NCBI GenBank assembly: GCA_002825515.1
Contig: PJET01000003.1
Coordinates: forward strand, 1-64,000
DNA length: 64,000 nucleotides
Source of the DNA: Candidatus Thorarchaeota archaeon MP11T_1
GTDB taxonomy: Archaea; Asgardarchaeota; Thorarchaeia; Thorarchaeales; Thorarchaeaceae
Reading direction: 5' to 3'
Below, in pieces: positions 43,326-52,995 of the stretch. The position numbers and the translations under genes were made by a program. Under the pieces are notes generated by a model, which saw only the letters and a program-made list of their open reading frames with translations, did no database searches and was not told the DNA's origin. Positions within the stretch are counted from its first letter, which is position 1. Every line of letters starts with the position of its first letter.

Positions 43326-43952
43326 TTAGTGATATCGTCCTCGTTCACGGATTTCTGTCATTCTTAACAAGGTTGGCTCTGCTGTGTTTCCTAATACATC
43401 AACATAACCCTCAAGGGTTGCATCTAACATATCCTCTTGGATATCCCAATGTGTTGTTTCTAGAGCTCTATGAATTAGATGAAGGTCAACACCCTTCATC
43501 TCAAGGGTTGCATTCATTTCGGAAAGGCCAAAATCTACAATCCATAAACGCGACTTTTCATCTACAATAACGTTGCTTGTTGTTGGGTCTCCATGGACCA
43601 CATCACCTTCATGAAGATAAGCAATTAGTCGTCCAAATCTGTGACAGAGTGAGATTAGATTAGACCGAGATAACTGCCCAGCCAATTGTTTGAATTGAGT
43701 ACCTGCAATGAAGTCCATTAAAATTGTGTAATTTTCAAGGTCCACAGAATATACGGCAGGAGTAGGTACTCCAAGTGTTCGCGAAATTGTCAGCATTTTA
43801 CATTCTCTACTAGTTCGCGATTTTCTAAGTTGTGAGTCTATATCTTTCAGAAGGTATGACTTTTCTTGGCGCCATTTTAGGACAAAAGGAAATCCCCATT
43901 GGTCTATTTTGTAAATGACTGACTCAGCTCCTTTGGCTAGTATCTGTTTCAT
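43326..43952 (-). CDS. bud32: KEOPS kinase Bud32
   Basis: The motifs LAKGAESVIYKI, HGDPTTSNVIV (catalytic loop) and IVDFGLS (DFG metal site) define Bud32 kinases. It is about 208 residues from the ATG at 43952. It acts with Kae1 and Pcc1 in tRNA t6A synthesis. It overlaps the kae1 3' end by 4 bases. In many archaea Kae1 and Bud32 are fused; here they are separate adjacent genes. Confidence 0.93.
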   Translation of the reverse strand: MKQILAKGAESVIYKIDQWGFPFVLKWRQEKSYLLKDIDSQLRKSRTSRECKMLTISRTLGVPTPAVYSVDLENYTILMDFIAGTQFKQLAGQLSRSNLISLCHRFGRLIAYLHEGDVVHGDPTTSNVIVDEKSRLWIVDFGLSEMNATLEMKGVDLHLIHRALETTHWDIQEDMLDATLEGYVDVLGNTAEPTLLRMTEIRERGRYH

Positions 43953-44944
43953 TTTGGCGCCCTCCACAAAATATCTTGATCATCAGTGCGCCATTTAGGT
44001 AGTACATGAGAATTCTCAATTTTGATTTGATGACCTGAATTGTACTGAAGAATTCCATTCCAAGCTATCATTGCCCCTTGATCACCAGCTAAAGATGGAG
44101 ATACTCGATGAAATGCTGCTTCATGTCTTTTTGCTACACCTGACAAAATTTCAGTAAGACGATTATTACGAGCAACTCCTCCTGTCAGGAGTAGCTCATT
44201 TTTCTTTGTGTGTGCTATTGCACGTTCTGCCACCTCAGCAAGCATTCCAAAGGAGGTTTCTTGTACACTATAACAAATATCCGGAATTGAAACACCTTCT
44301 GAGCGAAGTCTTTTCGCTGCAGTGAGCATGCCAGAATAACTCAAGTCCATACCTTTCACTGAGTAAGGAAGATTGTGGTAACTCTCACCATCTTTTGCAT
44401 GTTTTTCAATCATTGGACCGCCAGGAAAATCCATCCCTAACTCACGACCAAGAACGTCTAGCATATTCCCGATTGCAATGTCCAGAGTTTCACCAAAAGT
44501 TCTGAATCGACCGCCTGCAAAAGCGATAACTTGTGTGTTTCCACCAGAAACATAAACTGTCACAGGATCATTGAATCTGGATTCTAGACAACCAATCTCA
44601 ATATGAGCAACACAATGGTTGACATCAACAAGTGGAACCTCTAGCTTGAGTGAAAGGGTTCTGGCGATTGTTGCAGTCGTTCTTAGACATGGACCCAATC
44701 CCGGACCTCGAGAGAAGGCGATGAAATTTATTTTTCCAAAGTCGATACCTGCTTTCTGAACAGCATCTTTGATTATTTTTGGACCCAGCTCTGAATGATG
44801 TCGACTGGCCTCACGCGGGTGGATTCCGCCTTGAGTCGGTTTAAGCATGTCCCACTCGTTTGACAGAACCTTACCTTCACTTGTCACAACTCCAGCGCCA
44901 AATGAGTGCGCAGTTCCTTCGATTCCTAGACAATATAGTGTCAT
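43949..44944 (-). CDS. kae1: KEOPS subunit Kae1 (tRNA threonylcarbamoyltransferase)
   Basis: The protein has the start LGIEGTAHSFGAG, the metal-binding NHCVAHIE (HxxxH) and the phosphate/metal segment YVSGGNTQVI of the ASKHA fold, then LLTGGVARN. It has 331 residues. It transfers the threonylcarbamoyl group to A37 of ANN-decoding tRNAs. It is co-transcribed with bud32. Confidence 0.96.
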   Translation of the reverse strand: MTLYCLGIEGTAHSFGAGVVTSEGKVLSNEWDMLKPTQGGIHPREASRHHSELGPKIIKDAVQKAGIDFGKINFIAFSRGPGLGPCLRTTATIARTLSLKLEVPLVDVNHCVAHIEIGCLESRFNDPVTVYVSGGNTQVIAFAGGRFRTFGETLDIAIGNMLDVLGRELGMDFPGGPMIEKHAKDGESYHNLPYSVKGMDLSYSGMLTAAKRLRSEGVSIPDICYSVQETSFGMLAEVAERAIAHTKKNELLLTGGVARNNRLTEILSGVAKRHEAAFHRVSPSLAGDQGAMIAWNGILQYNSGHQIKIENSHVLPKWRTDDQDILWRAPK

Positions 44945-45091
44945 CTTGTAATAACCTATGATGAGATGTTATTGGAAAAACATGTGTATCCTCACAAGTT
45001 GACTCTTACGCTTGGGATATATCTGAGTTTATGGTCATCTAGCAAAGGCTTTATAATAGACTCATAGTGGCTCTTTAGAGAGGTGTCCTGA

Positions 45092-45319
45092 TTGCCTGAG
45101 AAAATGCCAATAAAAGCCTTAGAACAACAACTCAATGACATTGTTTCAATAAAATTGAAGGATCAGAGGATCTTTCGAGGGCGCCTAACAAGATGTGACA
45201 TGTACATGAATCTCACACTTGCAGATGCTGAAGAACTTGAAGAGGAAGAAACTAAAGCTAAGTATGGTCAGGTTCTAATTAGAGGGAACAACATTCTATG
45301 GATTCAAATTCCTGAGTGA
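45092..45319 (+). CDS. Lsm/Sm-like RNA-binding protein
   Basis: The 75-residue protein shows the Sm1 motif DIVSIKLKDQRIFRGRLTRCDMYMNLTLADA (split about 16-46) and Sm2 VLIRGNNILWIQIP. It would form a heptameric ring that binds U-rich RNA ends. The start could be TTG 45092 or ATG 45104. Upstream, GAGAGGTG is a possible ribosome-binding site. Confidence 0.93.
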   Translation: MPEKMPIKALEQQLNDIVSIKLKDQRIFRGRLTRCDMYMNLTLADAEELEEEETKAKYGQVLIRGNNILWIQIPE

Positions 45320-45362
45320 TAAAGTTCTAGCAATCTCTGAGTGTATTCATCACTTATGGATT

Positions 45363-47396
45363 CTATCTCTCAATCTCACGGCGATATCGCTCTACTAACT
45401 CTACTAGCTCTTCTTCGCCCTTCTGTCTAGCTTGTTCGCGTACTGTTCGCATGAATGTCTGTAGCTGTTGGTTAAACTTGCCACGACTAATGAACGCAAA
45501 TTCATCTACGCGTTGAAGCTCGACCTCTTTCGCATTGATAACTGGAATAAGTGCCTTAATCAATTCGTCTTGAGGAAGATGAGAAAGCGGTGTGTCTACA
45601 ACTACGGCTCTTATTTCTCGGTCAATTAATATTCCCGCGGTCTGTGGACCTCCTCCTGATGCATCTTCAAAAAGAACAACATCACCACTTTTCAGACCAA
45701 CTTTTTTGAGGAATTCCTCGATACTTTCGCGAGTAAAGTGAGGGATTACTTTGACTGCTAGCATGTCCCCACGCATTTCTAGACGTTTTACGCCCTTTAG
45801 ACGTTCAAGTCGTTTACTTAGAGTGTCCACTTGTTTCTTTAGAGATGTTGTTTCCCGTTGTGTCTTTCTTAGTGTGGATTTGATTTTCTCCACTTCACGA
45901 TCTCGTTTGATTTTCCAATGGTTCTCACGATTTACAATCTCGAGACTCTCTTCAAGTTCACTCTCCCTAAACTTCAGGTATTCTACAAATCGCTTCAAGT
46001 CATCAATCTTTTCTGCAAGCAGTCTGTTTTCAGATTCCAAGTGCTCAGTCTTTGATTTTAAAGCATCAAAACGTTCTTGCGTTAGAGGTTCGTCTTCAAC
46101 AGTTGGCAGTTCTGGAACACTTTCTACCGGTTCTAATTCCTCGCTCTCAATCTTAGCTAAAGCCTCATTTATTGAAGATCCTTTTATCACCAATGCTTTG
46201 AGATAGTTGCGATCAACTGATAGTTGTTCATCACGGATCATTTTGTCAATTTGTTGAAATTTCGGAAGAAGACTTTTGAATGCGAAGACCGCAGCTGTTA
46301 ATGCATCTCGCTCGTGGGCATTTCGAATCTTTGTGTTAGTGCCATATTCCCGGGCAAGTTCTTGTTTATCTGCTACAGCAATGGGCTTCTTTGGAGTGAA
46401 AATAGCAGCATTCACTGTACTAGCAATTTTCTCAACAAAATGGGGCGCTTGTGGTACATCTGAAGCCACCATAGCAGGAATACCATCTTCATATACTTCT
46501 CTGATTAAATCTGCTCTTGTGAGTCCCTTTTTACTTCTTAGAGCACGAATTTTTCCATCAAATGATAGAAGACAATAGGCTGCAGTTGTTCCAGGGTCTA
46601 TGCCTAGAATGAAGTATTTTGGTTTCAAATCTAGTGGAGCAGGACGAGGTTCAAGGGAGAGAAATTCTACTCTTTTCCGAACAGGAGATATGATTACCTT
46701 GAAGTCTCCACCACGCTTTGTTTCAACAAGGCTATGGACAGCTGGCAGAGGCGCATATGTGATTAACCTTGCACTTGCATAGCCAAAATCAGATGCACGA
46801 ATATCAAGATCATATTCAATTTCAGCAGCCTTCAACTGTGACTCAATGAAACGAGTCATCTGTTGTATCTGTGAGTGGACTCTACGGCGATATCTGTTTG
46901 CACTCTGTCCACCTCGTCCGGGTTTGCGTCCTCGAGTCACTTTGATTTCAGTCTGTTCGCCAAAACACTCTAGTGAGTGACCAACACCTCTAGAAGCTAG
47001 TTGTGCTGCAATACGAGCTGATTCAAGAGGACTGGGCTTGCCTCGCGATATAAGACCATGACGTTTTGCTAGTATTTTGAGAGGCGTTTGATGCGGCGGG
47101 ACTCCGGTCACTTGGACAATTTTAGTTTCTGTAGGGATTCTATCAACAAGATGAAAAAGTGATTTTGTGTCTGGAACAATCTCAAAGATGTTGTCGGTAC
47201 AAAGCCATTTAGGAACAACTTCACGGACAAGTTTCAGTAGTGCGCTTCTAGATATTTCTGGATATTCATTCAAGACAACCTCGTTTCTGGTGATCACACA
47301 CGCAAATTTTGGGGCTTTTTTAGAGGATGCACTATATGAGGGTAGTATATCGAAACCTATGATGAATACGCCATCTTCGCCCATCTGGCTCAGCAC
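45363..47396 (-). CDS. DUF460 protein with RNase H-like domain
   Basis: The long 677-residue protein begins with IIGFDILPS, then a second RNase H-like region with FILGIDPGTTAAYCLLS (about residues 260-276). A coiled coil (about 430-560) follows and then a compact C-terminal domain (about 570-670). This matches archaeal COG2433/DUF460 proteins, whose role is unknown but resembles nucleic-acid processing. The coiled coil could mediate dimerisation. Confidence 0.85.
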   Translation of the reverse strand: MLSQMGEDGVFIIGFDILPSYSASSKKAPKFACVITRNEVVLNEYPEISRSALLKLVREVVPKWLCTDNIFEIVPDTKSLFHLVDRIPTETKIVQVTGVPPHQTPLKILAKRHGLISRGKPSPLESARIAAQLASRGVGHSLECFGEQTEIKVTRGRKPGRGGQSANRYRRRVHSQIQQMTRFIESQLKAAEIEYDLDIRASDFGYASARLITYAPLPAVHSLVETKRGGDFKVIISPVRKRVEFLSLEPRPAPLDLKPKYFILGIDPGTTAAYCLLSFDGKIRALRSKKGLTRADLIREVYEDGIPAMVASDVPQAPHFVEKIASTVNAAIFTPKKPIAVADKQELAREYGTNTKIRNAHERDALTAAVFAFKSLLPKFQQIDKMIRDEQLSVDRNYLKALVIKGSSINEALAKIESEELEPVESVPELPTVEDEPLTQERFDALKSKTEHLESENRLLAEKIDDLKRFVEYLKFRESELEESLEIVNRENHWKIKRDREVEKIKSTLRKTQRETTSLKKQVDTLSKRLERLKGVKRLEMRGDMLAVKVIPHFTRESIEEFLKKVGLKSGDVVLFEDASGGGPQTAGILIDREIRAVVVDTPLSHLPQDELIKALIPVINAKEVELQRVDEFAFISRGKFNQQLQTFMRTVREQARQKGEEELVELVERYRREIER

Positions 47397-47529
47397 TTAT
47401 TATTATCTGATAGAGAGAGCTATTGAACCTATTTGTTGGTTCAATCTTGTACAATTCGCTTTTCGAAATATCCTCAAACAACAACTATAATAAAGCAATA
47501 CTTGAGCAATCACGAAACACTCATTCGAG

Positions 47530-47820
47530 GTGCAAGAACTGTCCGAAACACTTGAAATCAATAATGACGACGCAATTTTGCGAATTGGAAGCGCTCTTTC
47601 ATCAGGAACTCGTTTAAAGATACTGAAGATTTTACTTCAGGGAGAAAAAGACGTTACACGAGTGGCCAGACACCTCGGTGGAACTGAAGCCAACGCCAGC
47701 GCCCAAATTAAGATTCTAAAAGATGCAGACTTATTGGATTGCAGATACGAACCTGGTCAGCATGGTCTCAAGAAGATCTCATGGACCAAAGTCAAACGCA
47801 TCATAATAGACCTAGAGTAA
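47530..47820 (+). CDS. ArsR-like winged-helix regulator
   Basis: The wHTH core LSSGTRLKILKILLQGEKDVTRVARHL (split about residues 23-50) and the recognition helix EANASAQIKILKDADLL are typical. It is 96 residues with a GTG start. No metal-binding cysteines are present. It is divergent from DUF460, and the 133-base gap could hold a shared regulatory region. Confidence 0.82.
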   Translation: MQELSETLEINNDDAILRIGSALSSGTRLKILKILLQGEKDVTRVARHLGGTEANASAQIKILKDADLLDCRYEPGQHGLKKISWTKVKRIIIDLE

Positions 47821-47870
47821 TTCTATTGGCCAGAGTAATAATCTACTGGCAAGTCTGTTGGAAAGCAAAA

Positions 47871-48434
47871 TCAAACAGCTAAATGAGCTTTCCAACGGCG
47901 AATTCTTTTCAGAATATTGTCACGTTCATCGGGGCGTATTGATTTTGTTCCGCGGGCTTTTAGAAAATTAAGAACTATATCCATGTCTCTAGCAACTTTG
48001 CCTTTTTGGGGCTCGTCATCATCATCAATCAGATATTCTCTTGCAGCTTGCAGATATTCATAGATTATCTCTGCAGGAGCCTCTCCCGTACGTAACTCAT
48101 GGGCAATTGGATCAAGAACCCTGTTCACTTTTGCATTATTTCCGGTTTCTGAGTCTTCAGGTATCGTCATATCAATTGGTGCTTCACTTTCCGTAGTGGG
48201 GGTTATGATTTCGTTATCTTTTGGAGAGGAATTTGGTTCTGAATCAACAGGGTCTGAAATGGGCATTTTAACTTCAGAGAAGAGAGGAAGAATTGATGGG
48301 GAGGTTTCTGATGCTGTATTGGAAACTAGGTTCAGACGACTGCGTAGTTCACGTAGTTGGTCGAAAAGCTCTACAAGACCTGATTGCATTGAATCGATAA
48401 GCTGTTTAATCTCGTTTAGGTCTTCATCGGTCAA
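47871..48434 (-). CDS. Hypothetical acidic protein next to HerA
   Basis: This 187-residue protein has an N-terminal coiled-coil (about 3-36), a disordered acidic/serine-rich linker (about 37-105) and a helical C-terminal domain (about 105-187) with a basic end, KRIRRWKAHLAV. No family is recognised. It lies 82 bases downstream of HerA on the same strand, so it may be a partner or processing factor of HerA-NurA. Confidence 0.6.
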   Translation of the reverse strand: MTDEDLNEIKQLIDSMQSGLVELFDQLRELRSRLNLVSNTASETSPSILPLFSEVKMPISDPVDSEPNSSPKDNEIITPTTESEAPIDMTIPEDSETGNNAKVNRVLDPIAHELRTGEAPAEIIYEYLQAAREYLIDDDDEPQKGKVARDMDIVLNFLKARGTKSIRPDERDNILKRIRRWKAHLAV

Positions 48435-48516
48435 CTATTGGGCCCCCTAATTCATTTCTCATCGTATCCAATTGGAACATCATTCTTTCGTCTTATCAGG
48501 ATTGTTAGGAGATACA

Positions 48517-50031
48517 TCATCTGTCAGATTTTCTCATTGCATCAGAAAGACTCTTGAGTGCACCTGTTGGCTCAAACTTTCTTTCTCGTATCTTTACGAA
48601 TGTAGGAACTGATACTGTTTCACCGACAAAGAGCGCTTCACCAATTTCAAGGGTGGTGATTGCATCAAGTGATGGCCGGTCAATCCCCTCACTTGATTTT
48701 CCAATATGATCCAAATCGTATGGGTTGGTACATCTAAAGATAGCTTGATTGCTACACTGGCTTAGAACTGTCGTGGAGAGTTTTACTGGTCTCTGCGATA
48801 TCAGACAAAGTAGGGCATAGAATTTTCGTCCCTCGCGAGCAATTGTTTCGATACGACTTTTGGGTAAAGCAAGCTCATGTCTGCTCTCAGGACAAAATTG
48901 GTGTGCTTCTTCGAGAACTAGCAAGAATGGAGGAATCATTTCACGTCTCCTAAAGTGAAGAAGTTCATTGGTCAGGTGAGAAACAATGATTTGTTTCTTC
49001 TTGAGACTGATAAAATCACTCAAATCAATCAAAGTAATTTTTCCAGGTCTCACAACAGTCTTAATGCTTGGAACAGCTTCCTTCCCAAAAAGACCTGTTT
49101 CATCGAGATTAATCAACCAACCAGAAAGAGCTTCGCGTGTGTTCTTGCTTATCTTTTCGTCATTTTGTACGTATTCGATAACATCGGCTAATGTGTATCC
49201 TTCGTTCAACGAGTTCTTCAGTTCAGATATAACTCGACGTAAGTCTCGGATTTGAATTGAACTCATATCTGAAACAAGCGCTCCTATTGCTTCTGCTGAG
49301 AGTGTCTGAACAGGGATTTGAAAATGTGATCCTCGAATGTGCTCTACTTCAAATTGGCCTTTGGATAATCCGAGAGCTTCAGGAGTTATGTCTTTCAGAT
49401 AAGAGTACTCTCCATGTACATCAATGACAACAACCGAGAGACGACCTCTTTCCTTTGGTCTAGATAGTAACTCTTCCAAGAGGACAGATACAAAGTATGA
49501 TTTTCCTGCACCACTCATTGCTAAAATTGCTAGATGTTTGGCTAACAACCGATCAAGTGATGGTGCAAACTCAAGATTCTGGTATGATAATTGACCAAGA
49601 TGAAGACCCTTTTCTAAGTCAAGTTTCAGAAAAGAAGCAAGAATGTTCTCATCGACTCTTCGAACAACAGCTCCTGGAGAAACTGCAAAGTATGGTCGGA
49701 TTGTGCGGCCATCGCTCCATAAACCTAGAACACGGGCCAAGGCAACAGTATATTGCCATCTATCTGTAGGAAATATTGAACGTAGCGGTTCACCTCTGGA
49801 TTGGTATTCTCGTACTGCTTCTGCGTGTTGATAATATCGATTTGTACGTACAAGATTTTGAACTCTTGCTATCACGGTTCCTACATCGGTAACAACTGAT
49901 ACGAATTCACCACGTCGTGCAACAATCTCCCGAGGACCACCCTCGAGAACGAATGAAAATTCTATAACATTGGGACCAGAGTCAGTGGAAACAACAGTGC
50001 CAAGTCTTGTAGTTGTTGAAAATTCAGTCAT
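48517..50031 (-). CDS. herA: HerA hexameric DNA translocase
   Basis: An N-terminal HAS-barrel (about residues 1-95) is followed by Walker A LAMSGAGKSYF (about 170-180), Walker B LLVLEEAHQF (about 370-379) and C-terminal LISQRPVKLS. At 504 residues it is a full-length HerA. It pumps DNA in end resection together with NurA. It is adjacent to nurA, 3 bases apart. No Mre11 or Rad50 gene is in the window. Confidence 0.95.
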   Translation of the reverse strand: MTEFSTTTRLGTVVSTDSGPNVIEFSFVLEGGPREIVARRGEFVSVVTDVGTVIARVQNLVRTNRYYQHAEAVREYQSRGEPLRSIFPTDRWQYTVALARVLGLWSDGRTIRPYFAVSPGAVVRRVDENILASFLKLDLEKGLHLGQLSYQNLEFAPSLDRLLAKHLAILAMSGAGKSYFVSVLLEELLSRPKERGRLSVVVIDVHGEYSYLKDITPEALGLSKGQFEVEHIRGSHFQIPVQTLSAEAIGALVSDMSSIQIRDLRRVISELKNSLNEGYTLADVIEYVQNDEKISKNTREALSGWLINLDETGLFGKEAVPSIKTVVRPGKITLIDLSDFISLKKKQIIVSHLTNELLHFRRREMIPPFLLVLEEAHQFCPESRHELALPKSRIETIAREGRKFYALLCLISQRPVKLSTTVLSQCSNQAIFRCTNPYDLDHIGKSSEGIDRPSLDAITTLEIGEALFVGETVSVPTFVKIRERKFEPTGALKSLSDAMRKSDR

Positions 50032-50034
50032 TAT

Positions 50035-51198
50035 TCAACCTCCAAAAGGGTTTCGTGAACGTCTTTTTTCAAGTGTCATATAGGTGAGCCCAGAGAGTGC
50101 CATCAGTCTGTCAATGACTAATCTTGCTTCATTTGCAGTAATCTTTGCACGAGCATCAGCCTCAAGAATTGGTGTTGGGATACCATACTCAGGATGTTGA
50201 GAAGAAAGTGGGAGTATTGCTGATAATGCTTTGTCCAGTCTATCAGTGACAGTTTCATCATCCTCCGCTGAGAGAAATTCTACTCTTATTGGCAAGTCAT
50301 CTCTCGCTGTTTTTAGATAAGTGACCCAGATTGATGATGCCCAAGCAGAGGAATGATTACCAATTGAATTTGTATTATGAAGTAGTTCTGATGAATATCG
50401 GAAAACAAAAGATCGTTCCCCTTCTTCAAGAAAGGTATCAAGTAGGTCACAATCTCGGGATATTTTGAGTAACCATCTATAGTCAATACCTTGCATCATT
50501 TCAAAGATTGCGGGTTTGCGAACAATATGTGGGAATATTTCGCCCATTATTGTGGCTACTCGAGTTGATTTGCTATCTTTTACTATGCCAACTAAAGTTG
50601 TTCCTTTTTTCCTAGCCTTGTTGTAGAGTTGTTTGTATAGTGATAGAATCTCTTGGAATTTTTCGTAAACAATAGAACCAGTCGGGGGACGGTCTCGAGG
50701 ATGATAAAATAAGGATCCATCAAGAAGTATTAGGTCCGTATGATATTCCTCAAGAACTGACAAGGCTACTCTAAGTTCAGCTGCAATACGTTCTAGCGAA
50801 GCAAGCTGGTCTAATTCTGTGCTGGATAATGTGAGCAATAAGGGACTGATTTTTGGTTCGGGAAAAGCATCAGGATAGAAATCAACAACAGGACCCTCTT
50901 CGGCACCAAATTGGAATATTACTGCAACCCCTCTTGTCAACACTAAATCCATAGATCTGAAATGCTTCCTGACCAGACCGCCATCTATGCCTGCGATTCG
51001 GAGACCTGAGAGACTTGTAGGATTTATCTTAGTATAGAGCTGTTTGTCGATTATATTTGATGCAATTGCTGGGAACATGTTCAAATCAATTTGGTTTCTG
51101 ATATTTCTGAGAACTGTCCCAAATCCTTCTCTTGTTACCTCGATTTGCTCGATTTCCTCAACTAATTTTGATAATAACTTATCGAGGTTTCTTTCCAC
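50035..51198 (-). CDS. nurA: NurA 5'-3' nuclease
   Basis: The NurA metal site begins with IAGIDGG (about residues 68-74), and the later segment LILLDGSLFYHPRD (about 158-171) carries the second aspartate. At 387 residues it is typical. It resects DNA ends in complex with HerA. It follows pyrG, sharing one base with it, so the three genes are probably co-transcribed. Confidence 0.93.
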   Translation of the reverse strand: MERNLDKLLSKLVEEIEQIEVTREGFGTVLRNIRNQIDLNMFPAIASNIIDKQLYTKINPTSLSGLRIAGIDGGLVRKHFRSMDLVLTRGVAVIFQFGAEEGPVVDFYPDAFPEPKISPLLLTLSSTELDQLASLERIAAELRVALSVLEEYHTDLILLDGSLFYHPRDRPPTGSIVYEKFQEILSLYKQLYNKARKKGTTLVGIVKDSKSTRVATIMGEIFPHIVRKPAIFEMMQGIDYRWLLKISRDCDLLDTFLEEGERSFVFRYSSELLHNTNSIGNHSSAWASSIWVTYLKTARDDLPIRVEFLSAEDDETVTDRLDKALSAILPLSSQHPEYGIPTPILEADARAKITANEARLVIDRLMALSGLTYMTLEKRRSRNPFGG

Positions 51199-52886
51199 TA
51201 TTTCTTCACTCTCACCTTTTTATATTCAAGTGCGGCCCTTATTAGACCCAAGTAGAGTGGATGAGGATTATCAGGTCGTGATTTGAACTCTGGGTGGTAT
51301 TGAACTCCAATCCAGAAAGGATGGCTAGTGAGCTCAATTGCATTGATGATTTTTCCAGTTGAATCAAAGGCTGAAGCCCTGAGTCCCTTCTCACGCATCT
51401 TGTTTAAGTAACGTTCAATCAGATGATATCTGTGTCGAAATCTTTCGCGTGTCTTATTTTTACCATAGATTTTATGCAATCGTGTATTTTGTACAATATG
51501 GATATCATGGCCACCAAGACGCATTGTTCCACCCTTGTCCTCTGTAAGCTTCTGTTCATCCATCAAATCAACAACAGGATAAAGACTATCAATGTCTACT
51601 TCTGTGGTATGGGCACCTTTCCAACCCATAACATTCCTTGCAAAAGCGACTGTCGAAAGTTGAGCGCCATAGCAAATGCCTAAGAGCGGTATTTTGGAAT
51701 TTAAAGCCACTGTAGCAGCACAAATCATACCTTCAACGCCTCGTTCCCCAAAACCTGGCGTAAGAAGAACCCCGTCTACATCCGATAAATCGCTAGTAAG
51801 ACACTTTTCGGTACTTCGTTCTTCAGTTTCAATCCATTTTATTGTAACCTTTGTGCTACAAGCTGCTGCAGCATGTGCTAACGCTTGGTTGATACTTTTG
51901 TAGGAATCGCCAAGTGTAGTATATTTTCCAGGCATCGCAATCACTATTGTTTCTGAAACTTCATCGAAAGACTGTACCATCTTTGTCCAGGATTCTGTAT
52001 CAGGTCTTCTTGGTTCCAAACCAAAGTGTTCAACAAGTATGTTTCCGAGACCTTCGTCTTCGAAGGACAAAGGAAGCTGATAAATCACAGGAATATCTGG
52101 ATTTGAAATGACTCTCTCTCTCGGAATGTTACAGAATAGTGCAATCTTCTCCTTTGCAGGATCTAAGAGTTTTTTCTCAGCCCTACAAATAGTGACATCG
52201 GGTTGGAGACCTAGGCTTTGAAGGGTTCTAACACTATGTTGTGTTGGTTTGGTCTTGAACTCTCCTACGGATTTTATGTAAGGTACAAGGGTGACATGAA
52301 CGACAGCAGTACGAGTTCGGCCTAGTTCACTTACAAGTTGTCTTACAGCCTCAAGGAATGGCATTGCCTCTATGTCACCAACTGTACCACCTATCTCTAC
52401 TAAGATAACATCTGGAATTGGATCTTTTTTTACTACATCCCAAATCCTCTGTTTGATTCTGTCTGTGATATGAGGTATGATTTGAACTGTCCTTCCAAGG
52501 TATCCACCTTTACGCTCCTCAAGAATGACTGAAAGGTAGATTTGTCCTGAGGTGATATTCTGAGATGGATGTACATCCATTCCAGTGAAGCGCTCATAGG
52601 TTCCAAAATCCAAATCAATCTCAGATATATTGAATTCGGCATCATCAACTGGACGAAAAGTCCAAGTTTTGTCTGTTACAAAGACTTCCCCGTGCTCAAT
52701 AGGGTTCAAAGTGCCAGGGTCAATATTGAGATATGGATCAATCTTGATTATTCTAATTGTGTATCCTCGAAACTGGAATAATTTTGCAATTGAAGCAGTA
52801 GTAACTCCTTTTCCAATACCCGAGAGAACTCCACCCGTTACAAACACAAAATTTGGTCTTTCTTGCATAGAATCTAACATTAACAA
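51198..52886 (-). CDS. pyrG: CTP synthase
   Basis: The N-terminal amidoligase has FVTGGVLSGIGKGVTTAS (about residues 15-32) and KIDPYLNIDPG. The C-terminal glutamine amidotransferase has GICYGAQL with the nucleophile Cys and the QYHPEFKSRP His-Glu pair. At 562 residues it is complete. It makes CTP from UTP, ATP and glutamine. The first 6 residues are uncertain: in-frame ATGs at codons 1, 3 and 7 are all plausible. Confidence 0.97.
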   Translation of the reverse strand: MLMLDSMQERPNFVFVTGGVLSGIGKGVTTASIAKLFQFRGYTIRIIKIDPYLNIDPGTLNPIEHGEVFVTDKTWTFRPVDDAEFNISEIDLDFGTYERFTGMDVHPSQNITSGQIYLSVILEERKGGYLGRTVQIIPHITDRIKQRIWDVVKKDPIPDVILVEIGGTVGDIEAMPFLEAVRQLVSELGRTRTAVVHVTLVPYIKSVGEFKTKPTQHSVRTLQSLGLQPDVTICRAEKKLLDPAKEKIALFCNIPRERVISNPDIPVIYQLPLSFEDEGLGNILVEHFGLEPRRPDTESWTKMVQSFDEVSETIVIAMPGKYTTLGDSYKSINQALAHAAAACSTKVTIKWIETEERSTEKCLTSDLSDVDGVLLTPGFGERGVEGMICAATVALNSKIPLLGICYGAQLSTVAFARNVMGWKGAHTTEVDIDSLYPVVDLMDEQKLTEDKGGTMRLGGHDIHIVQNTRLHKIYGKNKTRERFRHRYHLIERYLNKMREKGLRASAFDSTGKIINAIELTSHPFWIGVQYHPEFKSRPDNPHPLYLGLIRAALEYKKVRVKK

Positions 52887-52995
52887 CCTCAGAAATAGTT
52901 TTGGGAAAAGAGATATTCTCCAGGCTCAAAGTGCAATTTTGTCTTGTCTATAATTGGTTTATTTGATATTAATCAAGACTTGAGTTCTTTGCTTG

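Noticed and set aside
43205..43348. N-terminal extension of uS15
   Set aside because: It crosses the promoter, and the family start is MARMHTRRKG.
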